Source: Scleropages formosus (taxonomy: Eukaryota; Chordata; Actinopteri; Osteoglossiformes; Osteoglossidae). From it: a stretch of DNA of 64,000 nt. The DNA is taken from NCBI RefSeq assembly GCF_900964775.1, contig NC_041818.1, forward strand, positions 16,329,332 through 16,393,331, read 5' to 3'. Positions 24,614 to 37,301 of the stretch are shown one piece after another; position 1 is the stretch's first letter, and each line of letters starts with the position of its first letter. Below the pieces are notes generated by a model. It ran no database searches and was not told the origin of the DNA. It saw only the letters and a list, made by a program, of their open reading frames with translations. Made by a program: the position numbers and the translations under genes.

Positions 24614-26173
24614 ATGGCTTTCACTCAGGAACATGTCTTGAACTTCTTGCTGGATCGCGGTGGACGCGCGAAGAATTCCGAGCTCCTGAACTCATTTAAA
24701 GAGCGCATCAACTGCGACGATCCCGCCAAAAGGAAGCAGAACAGAGAACTTTTCAAGACATTTGTGAACAACGTGGCCGTTGTGAAGGACATTGAGGGTG
24801 CCAAGTATGTTGTTATTAAGAAAAAGTACGAGCACTTAATCTCAGGGAAAGTGGATTCACGTGCCCAGCAGAGGGAGCAGAAGAAAAATGCTGAGGCTCC
24901 GGAGAGTCTGTGCTCACCTGGCTATGACTTGGAAGGTAGAGGACATGAAAAAGGTAAGACCTTAAAGCCTGATATTGATCATCACCTGCCTGCCCCGTCA
25001 GTAAAGAGCGATAGTTCGAACATTTCTTCAAGAAATACAGCCACTGGTTTCCCGCTGCAAACCGACAGGGCTGGAGATCTTACCCCTAAGAATGCACAGA
25101 CTCACAAGGAGGATAGGTTGCCAAAATACACTCGGGAGGAGCCTTCAGTAGCCCAGGACTGCAGTCCTTCTGGAGAAGAGAGAACTGGAAAGACAAGACC
25201 TGCGTTTCCCCTCGCGGCGGTAAAATCTCAGTTGGAGATGCAGAGTGGTCAGTTGCACATAAAACAGGAGAAACTGCAACCCATGATGCCCAAGGCAGAA
25301 ATACAGAAGACAACCCAGAAGCCCTGTGCATTGCCACTACGATTTCCACTGCCAGAGATCAAGATTGAAGTTGTAGACTCCCTTCCCAAGAACAATGATT
25401 TAAGCAAAGACACCACAAACCATGACATTGAAAGATCTCCCAGGACCAAAAGGAGGCAGTTGGAGGGCATTGCAGGATCAAGCTCTCCACAGCTACGGAG
25501 AGCCTTCAAAACCACAAAACCCGGCGAGGAGCTCAAGTTCCCAGACACCATCCCACTAGAGCCAGCGGAGCATGAGTGGTTGGTGAGGTCAGCAGCAGGA
25601 CACTGGAGTCAAGTCCACGGTCTTGTTCTGCAAGATTCCCTCCTGGCTAAAAAGAAGGACTTCATGTCAGGGTTCACGGCTCTGCACTGGGCTGCCAAAA
25701 GTGGCAACAATGACATGGTGTGCAAAATCATTGAGATAGCCAAGCGAGGAGGCATAAAGGTTGACGTTAACACAAAATCCTATGGTGGCTACACACCTTT
25801 ACACATTGCTGCGATACACAACCAGAAGTCTGTGATGATGTTGCTCGTGCAGGACTTTGCAGCCAATGTTCATGTAAGAGATAACAGTGGCAAGAAGCCC
25901 TATCACTATTTGCCCGTTGAGGCATCGCCAGACCTGAGACAGTTGCTCGGAGGACCGGTGATCCCACATCAGGGCACATTTAAAGAAAAGCTGGAAGAGG
26001 ATTTGCTTCCAGAGCTCCCCAAGGGCTTTAACACATTGAGTCGGCTGTTCCAGCCACATGGGGGACACAGAAGGAAGCACAAATCACTGACCGGACTGTA
26101 TTCGCTGACTGAAGACATGGAGGAAGAGAGTGCTGTAAGGCGTATCAGACCTGTGTCAGATGTGTTCTTTTAA
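24614..26173 (+). CDS. sowaha: Sosondowah ankyrin-repeat protein A, single exon
   Basis: One uninterrupted frame of 519 aa. The start at 24614 (ACGATGG) gives MAFTQEHVLNFLLDRGGRAK; the open frame extends further upstream, but without family resemblance. The N-terminal ~76 residues form the SOWAH-type domain (NSELLNSFK, FKTFVNNVAVVK, GAKYVVIKKK), as in human SOWAHA. The middle (80-310) is low-complexity and probably disordered. Two ankyrin repeats lie near residues 353-420 (GFTALHWAAKSGNNDMV and YGGYTPLHIAAIHNQKSVM), followed by a basic HGGHRRKHKS stretch and the end VRRIRPVSDVFF. SOWAHA is normally intronless and sits between SEPTIN8 and SHROOM1, as here. Its molecular role is poorly known. 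Confidence 0.92.
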   Translation: MAFTQEHVLNFLLDRGGRAKNSELLNSFKERINCDDPAKRKQNRELFKTFVNNVAVVKDIEGAKYVVIKKKYEHLISGKVDSRAQQREQKKNAEAPESLCSPGYDLEGRGHEKGKTLKPDIDHHLPAPSVKSDSSNISSRNTATGFPLQTDRAGDLTPKNAQTHKEDRLPKYTREEPSVAQDCSPSGEERTGKTRPAFPLAAVKSQLEMQSGQLHIKQEKLQPMMPKAEIQKTTQKPCALPLRFPLPEIKIEVVDSLPKNNDLSKDTTNHDIERSPRTKRRQLEGIAGSSSPQLRRAFKTTKPGEELKFPDTIPLEPAEHEWLVRSAAGHWSQVHGLVLQDSLLAKKKDFMSGFTALHWAAKSGNNDMVCKIIEIAKRGGIKVDVNTKSYGGYTPLHIAAIHNQKSVMMLLVQDFAANVHVRDNSGKKPYHYLPVEASPDLRQLLGGPVIPHQGTFKEKLEEDLLPELPKGFNTLSRLFQPHGGHRRKHKSLTGLYSLTEDMEEESAVRRIRPVSDVFF

Positions 26174-27375
26174 TCACAGCAAGAAGCTGCACTTGCAGGC
26201 TGTTTACTGTATTAAAAAAATGATCGCTGTGTCCCTTTGTTACATACAGAACCATATAAGACAGTCATTTTAATTTCAACAATGAATGCGTTGTTAGTTA
26301 TTTCCTGATTTAAATGTAGTTATTTCAATTAGACTGATTATGCAGGATTTTATTTTCACATATTGAATGTGAATGTGTTTGAATTTATGGGCCATAATTG
26401 CAGTATGTTTCTAATGTTATTCACAACAACCCGCTTTGCTGTCTCAAATATTGCCAAAGGACCCGTCTGTTGCAGATGTTTTTCTTTGCTCGCCTTCTTT
26501 GTGCTTACCATTTTTTTCTACGTGTCTTAACTTGATATGTGTTGGTCGATGTTCTGTGGAAAAGATCAGACACTGGAAATCCAGAATAAGACCTGTTGAT
26601 GTACCTTACATGTGTTCTGCACAGAACAGTGTTTTAAAAAGTTTATTGTTTGTGGTTTTATTCTCTATCTGTTCTAAATCGTAATTTCTTTGCATAATCT
26701 CAGGAGGTGTATTTATCCATAAAAATTAAGAAAAAGAGGACTCATATTACACTGTGATTTATTTAATCCCAGCAAATATGTTTTGACATGAAAATAGTCA
26801 TATTCAAAATTAATGCTGCTTCTTTTACTGCACTTAGTTATGCTTGTGTTTCACAGCCATTTAACTTATTAAAATCATCTTAAGGGTAGTTGTTACGGTG
26901 GAACATGGGTTGGCCTGATCCCGTCCCAGCTATAATATACAAAAAGGATGTGTTGTGTGGGTGGGGGGCGCAGTGGGTTGGACCGGGTCCTGCTCTCCGG
27001 TGGGTCTGGGGTTAAAGTCCCGCCGGGGGTGCCTTGTGACGGACTGGCATCCCATCCTGGGTGTGTCCCCTCCCCCTCCAGCCTTACGCCCTGCGTTGCC
27101 GGGTTTGGCTCCGGCTTCCTGCAACCCCGTGTGAGACAAGCGGTTCAGATGGTGTGTGTGTGTGTTGTGTGGACCGTTCAGAACTGTAATAGTGTTTTCT
27201 CTATTCTTACAAATGACCAGTTTGCAAATGTACCTGGTGAGTGTGTTCGTGCTTCTTACATCTCGATTGTATGCATGCGGTGTGGAGTCATGTACAATAT
27301 TATCATGCTGGAATTTCTTTTTTTCGGTGTCTTTGGGGGGACAGCTAAATTTATAATAAATGATTTTGGACCGTA
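26174..27375 (+). other. Probable sowaha 3'UTR, containing a SINE
   Basis: After TAA there is AT-rich noncoding sequence, interrupted by a + strand SINE at 26950-27166. An AATAAA at 27355-27360 could end the transcript. No other gene is visible. Confidence 0.4.
26950..27166 (+). repeat. tRNA-headed SINE, family A, copy 5, in sowaha 3'UTR
   Basis: Head GGGGGGCGCAGTGGGTTGGA, degraded B box GGTTAAAGTCC, full body, tail GAGACAAGCGGTTCAGATG and (TG)n. Confidence 0.8.
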
Positions 27376-28689
27376 AACATTCTTCACTGGATTTTTGACT
27401 GAAAGGGGTGCAGTTGAAGTGGACAGTGTCTCACCATTATAAACTGCTGATAAAAGAGCAATAGTAGCCTTCAGTCTCATTTTGAGGTTCTGGCTGTGCT
27501 TTCCATGTGGACTTTTTTTCAGCATGTGCTGCAGATAATATTTACGATTGCATTCGTGAGACAGACTAGCTGCACCCTTAACGAACTCAAAAACAGGTGT
27601 AGAGCCACTACCCACAGCTGATATTATTGCTCAGGCTAAAAGAACAATAGTTGTAAGTGTGAAATCTTTACAGTTTTCTGGAGTTAATACAAATAATTGC
27701 TTTGATCCAGTTTGGAAAACGATTCAGAAGCATATATTTGCTTTGTCTCGATGCCCTCACGTAGTGGCAATGAAGCAGTTATAAGTGACTCAAGAGGGGA
27801 AAAAAAAACAATGTTACACCAGCGAGTGAAGTTTTGGCTGAGGGTCTTTTATGATGTCGGTACCCAGATTGAAAAATTTGTCCCCAGGCAAGGGGTGTTT
27901 CCATTGTCACCCATCTGCGAGGTGAAGGTCCAGTGAAAGGCTTTGGATAAAGACAACAAAAACCACGTGCCAACGCTCATGTTATGATGACACACACGAG
28001 GCTGTGCCAACATTAGCGCAGGATGGTTACAGCTGGGGTGGTGCTGAGCTGGCAGTGAGGAAGGGCGGATTTCACAGGCCCTTCTGTTGCCTCAAATACC
28101 ATCCAGTATGTGATGCCTAAGCAGGCTGAACCACGTGAGTGATGCTGAGACACACAATGGTACCCTTGTGTTCGTGAACAAACTCCCTGGAAGAGCGGCG
28201 GCCTCTTTAAACACCGCACAGTCCAACGAAACCAGGTCAGAGGGTCCGAGAGCACCGAAACCGTCACCTTGCACATGCATGAAATCTCCAAACTAATGTC
28301 CTTCGTCTAATGTCTGCATAGTGAATTTAACATTGGGAGAAGGTAAAAGAATATGTTTCTTATAAAGAAAGCTTTCTGTGGCAGGGAAAAATAAGTGTAG
28401 AAAGACCCCGTTCTCTATTTAAACACCTTTGAGTTTCGTTGTTCTATAGAGTGCTAATGTTATGAAACGTAGTAAAACATCCAGGAAAAACTAGCTCTTT
28501 TGCTTGCGTAGGGTGATTAAATAGACATCAAAATTGTTTTTTTTTTTTTTTTTTTTGTCTTTTCTGAGAATAAAAACAAACTTATATTAAAAAGAAAATG
28601 GCAAGAATGGGTTTGTGTAAAGTACGGTGACTTGCTTGTATGTTCAAATCAATATTTATTACATTTGTTCACACTGCAAGGTTGTAGAA

Positions 28690-28965
28690 ATGTAATTTAC
28701 CTTTATTTATTTAGCAGACGCTTTTCTCCAAAGCGACTTCCAATGAACTCTACATAGTGTTATCAGTCCACATACCTTATTCACCAGGGTGACTTACACT
28801 GCTAGATACACTACTTACACTGGGTCACTCATCCATGGACCAGGGAAACACACTCTCTCTGTCACTCACACACTATAGGTGAACCTGAACAGCATGTCTA
28901 AAGACTGTGGGAGGAAACCAGAGCAGCCAGAGGAAACCCACACAGACACATTGTGTTTTTCTGCA
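28690..28965 (-). repeat. tRNA-headed SINE, family B, head missing
   Basis: Reverse copy with tail TTAGCAGACGCTTTTCTCCA and core AAGACTGTGGGAGGAAACC; the match stops after ACCCACACAGACACA. Confidence 0.65.
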
Positions 28966-29226
28966 CTCCAGACTGAGACAGTAACAATAAATCTTCATTA
29001 TCTCTGACAAACTCATAGAGCAGACAAGTGCTCAACATTTCAAAATGTGATGAGCAAAGATTCATCCTGGAAACTCAATTGTGCACAGTTACATTCTGGT
29101 ATAAACCGTACAGATCTTTGAAAAAGGTGATACTGATGTATTTTCATGGTCATTTAAAGAAGTTGTAGGTTGACATGACTGAATGAATGAAAAATGAGAA
29201 TGAAAAGACAGAAGTTACCTATTAAA

Positions 29227-29495
29227 GGCAGCAGGTACTGCAGTGCTTAGAACCATTACCCTGCAAGCAAAGGACCCAGGTTTAAATCCCTGCTCCTGGT
29301 TCTAGACCGTTATAACCGGAGGAAGAGTGACAGCCCTTCTGTTAATCAGATTATGAAAGCTTGAGGAGGGGGAAATGCCCACCCCCAGCTGTGCTGCTGT
29401 AGTACCCTTGAGCAAGGTACTTACCCTGAATTGCATCTGTATAAATTAACCAGAGATATAAATGTGTAAATAATTGCATACAGCAATTACAATAA
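29227..29495 (+). repeat. tRNA-headed SINE, family C, with insertion
   Basis: Head AGGCAGCAGGTACTGCAGTG, extra sequence around 29300-29370, body ACCCTTGAGCAAGGTACTTA and ATTGCATCTGTATAAATTAA. Confidence 0.55.
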
Positions 29496-30351
29496 TATAG
29501 TAGCACAATATACAAAACTAACACTAAGTCAACTTGCTCAAAGGAATTAGCTAAATTATAAGGAAAGAGTAATCAGGAAATCATCGATCCATTTCATTTT
29601 ACTACGCTTCATGGTGATGCTCTTTTCACTATGACAGCTATTGTGCTTCCCGCCTGAGAGCCAACGAAGTCAAGGAAGGAACCGGCTGAACATGATTGCA
29701 GACGTTCCGAGAACATTGTTTAGGCTTTTTTTAGATCCAAACACTTTCGCTGCGCGGTGCGCATGCCTTTCAAAAGGAATTTTCAACGTATGTTTCACTT
29801 TCTGAAGCTCGATAACTGCTAAAGTAAATAAGTAAATGAACAGTCACCCTACAATAAACAAAAACAAATTCTGCTTGTTACAACAAAATGACAGAACACA
29901 AGTTATTGCAAAAAATTCAACATTTTTTTTTTTATTTAAGCCCTTGAACAGTTTATGAACATCACAAACGTAAGTATTTCAGAGATTTGGAATATCCATT
30001 TTGTCACGTAAGGAGGATTTGATTTTTTACAGCCTGAAAGTGACTTTTCAATGACACTTCTGTAGTTAAGAAAGCGGAGTATAAAAACTAAACTAAAATA
30101 ACCTTATTTTCACAAATACAGTGAAAGCAGGAGCTCCCACCTGATAAGACATTAGTAAAATAATGGATTTGTAAAGCTTATTAATATTTAACAACAGATT
30201 CTCTGTCGTGAAATCATTTAGGTGAGAATCTATGGATGACAGCTGACAAATGGAAAGCAACATCAACAAAGTTGAGCGGTTATCTTTGATGATATCCAAG
30301 AAAAGAATCAAAAAACAGCGACGTTTTACAGCTGAGTCGTGGCCCAGATGC

Positions 30352-33300
30352 TTACAGCGGGAGGCTGCTGCGTAGCGACTGCAGCTGCTCCTCGCCCAAG
30401 CGCTGCCTCTCATCCAGGTCCTTCTGCAGGATGAGCAGGGAGGCGGTGGTCTGCACGAAACGGCGGTACTCCTGCAGCTGCTCGGCCGTCAGGTACCGGG
30501 CCAGAATGGAGGAGACCACCTGCTCCCTCTTGCCCAGGTTGTCACGCAGGTCTTTGGCGTCATCCCTCTGTTTGCACAGCAGGCGGTGGCGGCTGTCCAG
30601 GGATTCCTGCTCAGGAGGAGGTGGAGTAGGAGGAGAACAAAAGTGGGGCATGACTAAACATTTCTAGATCCATCTGTCATGCACAATGGAATTCAGTCAG
30701 GCCCAAACAGGTTTAAAGAAAATTTGTCTTCAGCTCTGGAGAGAAAAATATCACTGACACAAAGGTGTAAATCTACGCAAGTCTGAGCACTCAGTGTTAT
30801 TCGGTCCACTTGGTATGGCAGGTTACCAGAAGAGGGCAGCACCTTAGTACTATTCAAGAACCAGAAATTAAACCTTCGTTTTACTCGTGTGGTAGGGTAA
30901 ATGCCAAGGAGTTCAAGTCAGCTTGTTACAACCACTCATGTGGTCTACCTCTGCCTTCAGCACATCTTTGGACTGTGGGAGGAAACCCATTCCAACAGAT
31001 GCACACATGCAACCTCTGCACAGACAGAACCACATCCAAACCCCAGAAGCAAAACCACAGCCTAGGAACTGTGAAACATCTAAGTACCTGCTCTAACACC
31101 TTATCTCATGTTTCTACTTGACAGATTATTCACTATATCAGCTGCATGATAAAGATGTCCAAGACAAGTCATGAAAAGAATGCTTGTTGAAGGGCATTGA
31201 GGTCTTTGGTTGACTCACCTTCTCCTCTGCATCTGTGTGCTGGTCCACGCTGCTCAGTGCATTCTCCACCCGGGCAAGACGGGCAGAGAGGCAGAGCAGC
31301 AGACTGACTACTCGCTCCAGGTCTCCGACAAACTGACTGTAGCGCTCAAACTCTGCAGGCAGACACTTCTCTTGAACCAAGGCGGCTATGGTGTCCGCCC
31401 GCTCCCGGTTCGCCCGCGCCTCCTCCCGGAGGGCCCCCCGCTGCTTCTCCAGCTCTTGAAGACGCTGCTCAATGCAGGCCACCAAAAGCTTCTGAGAGGC
31501 AAAGAGTTCTTAAATGCAGGGCCTCAGCACTGTCTCCTAGATTCAAAGGTTGCACCAAAGTAGTGGTACATGACAGGTAGTGTAGGCATTTCCTTTGTTC
31601 AACTGGCATGACAGTACTGTTTTTTTTTCCCCCTCCACTAAAGTGCATTAGCATCCCCCACCATAAAAGATGAGATGGGATGCAAAGGTTATCAGGAAAA
31701 ATTTTCAGCAACCAATATTTCAAATTTCTATTGACAATGTATATATTGAAATGCTTCAGGAGGCAATCCAGTGCAGTTACTTACCTTCTTCTCTGTGAGA
31801 TCACTTCTCCGTATCTGGTCTGTTTCTTTTGTTTGGTCCTCACAGGTTGGGCAAGCACCATTAGAGAAAGCATTTATGTCCAAGCTGTCCATTCCAGACC
31901 TACACACCAAGTAGAGACTGACAATTTTATAACATCCTACAGTCACAAATACCAACATGTACACAGTGAAGATACTCTTGCTCCTACCGATGAGCTGTGG
32001 GTTTTACACAACAGTGCCCATTTCTTGTTCTGCTCCACTGACCATCTGCTTAGAAAATTATCCTCAGGTGATGACCAAATTACCTGTCCTCAGTCAGCGT
32101 TCTTTTGGAATTTTGGGCTTCCTTCCTCCTGTAATGGTCCTCCATCAACAATGTGTCCTCTGAAAGCAGCTGCTCCATCAGCTTCATAGCAGTGTTCCGG
32201 TTGCCAGCTGGGAAGAGTAAGGGGGCTAGGGATGGATCCTCTGCAACCACTGCCTCTACCAAATCCTCCCAGTGACAGGTGGGTTTGGTTCTAGCTGTGG
32301 AGCTGGCTGCAGGCTCAGGTTCGTCCACTGAAACCCCTTCTTCCTCTTCCTCCTTCATCCATCTTCGGCTTTGGATGGTCTCCTTTTTAGACTGAGGACA
32401 GCTGTGGGCTGTCTGAGGCTCAGCTGGTAGATTCAAAGCCTCTTCAGGATGATTGTTTCCTTGATGTGGAGAACAATCCCTGTCATCACTCTTTCCTGCT
32501 TCCAGGTTGATGAGCCATGAGTCAGTTTCTACTGGCATCGCTCGATTTAGAAACACCTCCTGGAATGAGCCAAATATCTCCTCCGGATCATCCACCGATT
32601 GCTCCACTGGCAAGGGCTGCACAGGAGGAGCAGCCTTTACTCTGGAAGAACAACGATTTGCTTAAACTCTGCAAAATAACTGAAAATGCACCATTTCGCA
32701 AATGCAGAAGTCCAGAATACAGATATACGAAACAATGTTTGTGTGGTCAAAATGACAATAAGGGCAATTTGAATGAAATTTAGAACAACCTCAAACATTT
32801 AAAAAAATGCTCAAAATCATTAGCATATACAGTAAAATACAAAAAAACAACAGCCCAAATCAGTCCAGCTGCTGAGGGTTATTTTTCAGGATGCCAAGAG
32901 AGATTGACATCAGTCACAAGTGACCCATACTTAGATATTACACCGTAACACTTCCTCAGCAAAACACATTTGATACAAAGCATGCAGTCAAGCCAAATTA
33001 AACCCAATAATGACCTGCTGATGCTTGTACAGGCATTTTATAAACTACAATTTAAACAGGTGTTACGTGGTATTACTGTACCTGGGACTGCTCCTGCTCT
33101 TGGACGGACTGGGCAGGTACGCAGACTTGGCCCTGTCCAGAACTCGTCTGGCTGATTCCTGAGCGTGTACTGGAGGGGACAGAGGGCTATCAGTATCGCT
33201 GAGTGAGGGAATCGAGTGTGAGAGGGACCCTCCTGTAGAAGACAGCTGTGCCCCTTCGGGGATGGCTTGGGCCTTGCTGTGTGCTCTGTCACGGCTGCCG

Positions 33301-36300
33301 TCCCCTCCAAGCTCCTCTCGAACGCGAAGCTGTGGGGCCGACTCTTGCTTAAAGAACTGTTTCCTGCGCATGAGCGTCCGCCAGTTCTGCTCCCGCTCAG
33401 AAAAAAAGGAGATGCTCCTCTTCTCTCTGGCATGTGCGGCAAGCCTGCTGCTAGGCTGTTCAGGCTTCTCCAAACTCCTAAAGCAAGCCAATGGCTCTCC
33501 AAAATGTTGAACCTCTGGCTCCTCCAAGAAAGCCCAACCACGGCGGCTCTCCGGCCCTGAGCCAGTCCGAGTATTAAGCACCGAAGACCTACCCTCGACT
33601 TTCTTCTGAGAACTGTCAGAAACAGAAAAAGCAAGGCTTTTAAAAGCTGGCCATTTTGCATTCATCTCACAGCAACCATATAAGAGGAACGACCAGTGAG
33701 TTCTACAGCTGGCTGACGTGACGCTGCTAAGCATGCACGTGCTGATGGCTTTCCTCACGGCAGTGTCACACAGCGGCCATTCTTACAACTATTTGACTGT
33801 ACCACGTATGTACTGAATGACACTCACCTAAGCATCTCATTACAGACAGGTAAAGAGTCACTGGGGGCATTTCCACTCTGGCGGTAAACACACAAAGCAT
33901 TTATTATGACTTCTCACAGAAAAAGATAAGAAAAATTAAAAACACAAGTTGAAAAGGTTAAGGTTGGTTCAGATAAGAAAAATAAAGGATTTCAATTTTG
34001 GCATACATGGTATTTTTATCAATGCATGCAATCACACACACGTACAGACTGAAACCACTCGTCCCGAGCGGGGTCGTGGCAAACCAGAGCCTAACCCGGC
34101 AACACAGGGCAAAAGGCTGGAGGGGGAGGGGACACACCCAGGGCGGGATGCCAGTCCGCCTCAAGGCGCCCCAAGCAGGACTCGAACCCCAGACCCACCA
34201 GAGAGCAGGACCCAGTCAAGCCTGCTGTGCCACCGCGCCCCCGCATGCAATTACTTGTTCAGTAATTAGAACTTTTTTGTTCAAAATGCTTAACTATATG
34301 AATACAGTTAATGCTTAACTATATGAATGGACTATGAAATATACCTGAAAGGCATGTGGAGTAGAAGCTGAACGTGTCTGACTGAAATGTTGGGGCTTTG
34401 TCTGCTTCAGAAGGTTCTCTGTAGAAGCAGATTTCTCAACTGAGCGAGGCATCTCCCTGCAGCAGCAACATTCACTGGAGATGGTGAGGCTGAGATCAGG
34501 ATAGTCACTTGATCTGCTGGAATTATCCAGAAGGCGACTTGCTGAGAGGGGCCTGGTCAGCTTCTTCCTAGGTGCTACCTGTCTGCAGACAGAGTCACAG
34601 TTACATTCCGACACCTTTCCTGCCATGGAGTGTCTCTTGCTGGGAGTCTGGACGCCGGTCTGCTGGGCTTCTGTAGGTTTTTGGTCCATCTTGCGCTCCA
34701 TGTATGCCTGGACGGCCTTGTGCTGGAGCTGCTTCAGCGAGGTTTGGGAAAGGCAGGAGGCTGATAGGGCACGGCCCTTGGTCTCAAATATCTTCCGTCT
34801 GGTGGCAACAAGTCCCCGTTGGCTCAAATCATCTTTGCATAGCAAATCTTCCTTGCAGCTGTCTGTGCTACCATACAGCCTATAAGTAGGTGTGTCCTCT
34901 ATTTGGTGTAGCTTCTCTGGATCGGAATAACATAATTTCTTTTGTTCTGAAGTCAATCTCCTTCTGGCCCCAATCCGGGCTACCTGAGGCTGTGGGAAGT
35001 TCTCCTTTCCCTGTAAATCAAGTCTTGGACACTCTGGGTTTTCCGGTCTACGTGTGGGATCCTGTGAAAGGGAGACAAAGCTGACTGCAGAAGGCATCCC
35101 TTTGGGCTCTTGCACCAGCCTTAGGGGGAATGAGGGCTGCGGATCTGTCTTCTTGGAGGCATTGTCCATTACGACATTGGACTGTGCACCCATCAGGTTC
35201 TTCTTGGCAGAATCATTCAACAAACTGCCCAAATTCATATTTGTGTATCCTACTTCCTGGATACCGTCTAGTGGGAGTTCATTCAGCTGAATCATGCAGC
35301 TGCTGCAGGAATCGCAGCGTAGTCTGGAATCTGAGACTTCATTTGGCCTCATTTCCTTGTTATTAACCATGGCCCCATTCTCATTTTTAGATATGCACGT
35401 AAGTGACCCCATGCTTTCTCCTCTGACGCGACGCATCATTTGAACGGTTTCTCTGTTTATTTTGTCAGTATCCGTATTTCCTAAGGGCTGTCTGCTCACT
35501 GCCATTCCACAGTCAGCATTGCTGCAGACATTTGTCTTGTCTAGATTTTGCAGAGAAGATGTCATCCTTTTTCTCCTGGAGTCTAAAAGAGGGGATTCAT
35601 CTTCTGGACCAAGGTAAAAAATGTGATGGCAACTGTTATGATGCCTTAAACTGCCACAGTGAGTCATTGCTTTTGTATTCTGCAGAAATCTGTTGAAAAG
35701 GTTGCAACCGTGGCTTGAGGTGCAAGGAGAACCATGTGTGTTTTGACAGTAATTCTCTCCATCTTGGTTACTCTTGGTTAAACCTTGACTCTGGATATAA
35801 ACCTGCTGGTCACCATGAACATTTTCGCACCACTGCTGAACACTATTAAGGTCCCCTGTGGTTAACCTTGGAACTTCTGCATCGCTTTCTACACTATCCA
35901 AATAGCTGTCTCTGAGATTGGCCTGAGGAGACTTACTCACACCTGTCACAAAGAAATATTGTCCTCTTTGTTGGATATTGCTGTTATTGACAGCTGGAGT
36001 CCTATGCTTAGGGCCCTTATACCGTACATCTGAAAAGCTGGCGTGGTCCTTCGGAGCAGTCAGATCAAATGGTGCTGCCCTATGTCCACGGACTGGGTCA
36101 GATCTAGGATGCAGCGTTTCCACTCGTAGATCTCCCGTATCCTGACTGGCTTTGGAGTTCTCCAAATTCCTTATTGCTATGAAGCTGTCTAGACGAGCAG
36201 GGGGAAGTGGTGGGGGCTCCCAACTGAAGTGATGTCGGTCTAGAATGCCTTCTTGAGGCAGAGAGTCGCCCTCCACTGAGTGGCACCAGTGCTCAGTGAA

Positions 36301-36516
36301 CAGTAAGCTGTGCGGGGGAATGTCATCATGACAGTACAGAGAGCTGTATTCAGGGGCACTTGAGCCTCCAGAGAAAGAACTATAAGCAGAATCACCCTTC
36401 CTTCGGTCATAAGTGAACTGGTCGATGCTGCTTGTTGACATAGCTGGAGTTAATCTACTGATGGGACACTTCAAGGGGTGACTTGTACTCTTCAGGCTGA
36501 AGTTGAAGGAATCCAT
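30352..36516 (-). CDS. shroom1: Shroom family member 1, seven coding exons
   Basis: Exons on the - strand, all phases agreeing: 36516-34345 (2172 nt), 33877-33828, 33612-33082, 32641-32084, 31899-31785, 31491-31219 and 30609-30352 (3957 nt, about 1318 aa). The start [12 protein letters not shown] has no PDZ domain ahead of it, as expected for Shroom1. The C-terminal ~180 residues are the ASD2 domain, a coiled coil that binds Rho kinase: [17 protein letters not shown], then [19 protein letters not shown] in exon 6, and [54 protein letters not shown] in exon 7. The large first exon is Ser-rich and poorly conserved; an ASD1-like actin-binding part may lie there. The family drives actomyosin contraction and cell-shape change. 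The protein is longer than human SHROOM1 (about 850 aa). The last acceptor has a 3-nt ambiguity (30609 or 30606). Confidence 0.88.
30950..31065 (-). repeat. SINE core fragment, family B
   Basis: Only the core and part of the head remain (TCTTTGGACTGTGGGAGGAA near 30969). It lies in the last shroom1 intron. Confidence 0.45.
34033..34242 (-). repeat. tRNA-headed SINE, family A, copy 6, in shroom1 intron 1
   Basis: Reverse copy, flanked by GCATGCAAT at 34024-34032 and 34243-34251 as target-site duplication. It lies between the first and second coding exons of shroom1. Confidence 0.85.
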
Positions 36517-37085
36517 TGAAACTTGAAGACAGGGAGGTTCTCTATTTTAGGATGCTCTCAAAAGAACCATAGTCATTCATTTAAAACCTGATGGAAAAAG
36601 AGAAGTTCATTATTAGTTTTATCTGTAGTAAAACATTCAGCTTTCATACGTACTACAGTGTAGTTTTTATGAGGAAATAAAACCATTTGGCAATTTTAAT
36701 TGCAGTGCTGTATATGGTATTGGAATGCATATGAAAGGTGTAATGCAACCTTCCCTCATATGATGTGGTTCCATACAATGAAAAATAGCTATAACTGCTT
36801 TTTAAAATATATACACCTTTTTTCAAACAGGCTTATTATTCAGCGCAACAACTTATTTCTCCAAAGACGTGGTAATTTTAAGTCACACGGAAGGTATTTT
36901 ATTCGCTGGTTATTGTGTGTTTCACTGTGTAAAGTACACGGCCGCTGTTTCAGTTGCAACAAAATTATAATAATCCTGCTTACTACTTACGTCTGAACAA
37001 ATCACAATGTTGATTACAGTAAACCTAACTCTCAATTAAAATAGCAGAGTTAATATTTATTTTTAAAAACAAACTCTAATAGCAT

Positions 37086-37301
37086 AGGGGGGTGCAGGGG
37101 CGCAGCGGGTTTGGCCTGTGCCTACTCTCTGGTGGGTCTGGGATTCGAGTCCTGCTTGGGGTGCCTTGCGATGGACTGGTGTCCTGTCCTGGGTGTATCC
37201 CTTCCCCCTCCGCCCATGTGCCCTGTGTTGCTGGGTTAGGCTCCGGTTCACCCCAACCCCACTTGGGATGAGCTGTTTCAGACAGTGTGTGTGGGTATGT
37301 G
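37086..37301 (+). repeat. tRNA-headed SINE, family A, copy 7
   Basis: Forward copy from GGGGGGTGCAGGGGCGCAG to the (TG) tail, flanked by TAATAGCAT at 37077-37085 and 37302-37310. Confidence 0.85.

Larger units (their letters stand above)
27376..30351. other. Intergenic region between sowaha and shroom1
   Basis: Contains two SINE copies (28690-28965 and 29227-29495) and a T-tract at 28538-28557. The shroom1 3'UTR runs leftward into it from 30351, and its end is not fixed. I found no coding exon. Confidence 0.5.

Noticed and set aside
26975-27030. tRNA-like A and B boxes
   Set aside because: They belong to SINE heads; no complete cloverleaf or isolated tRNA gene was found in the window.
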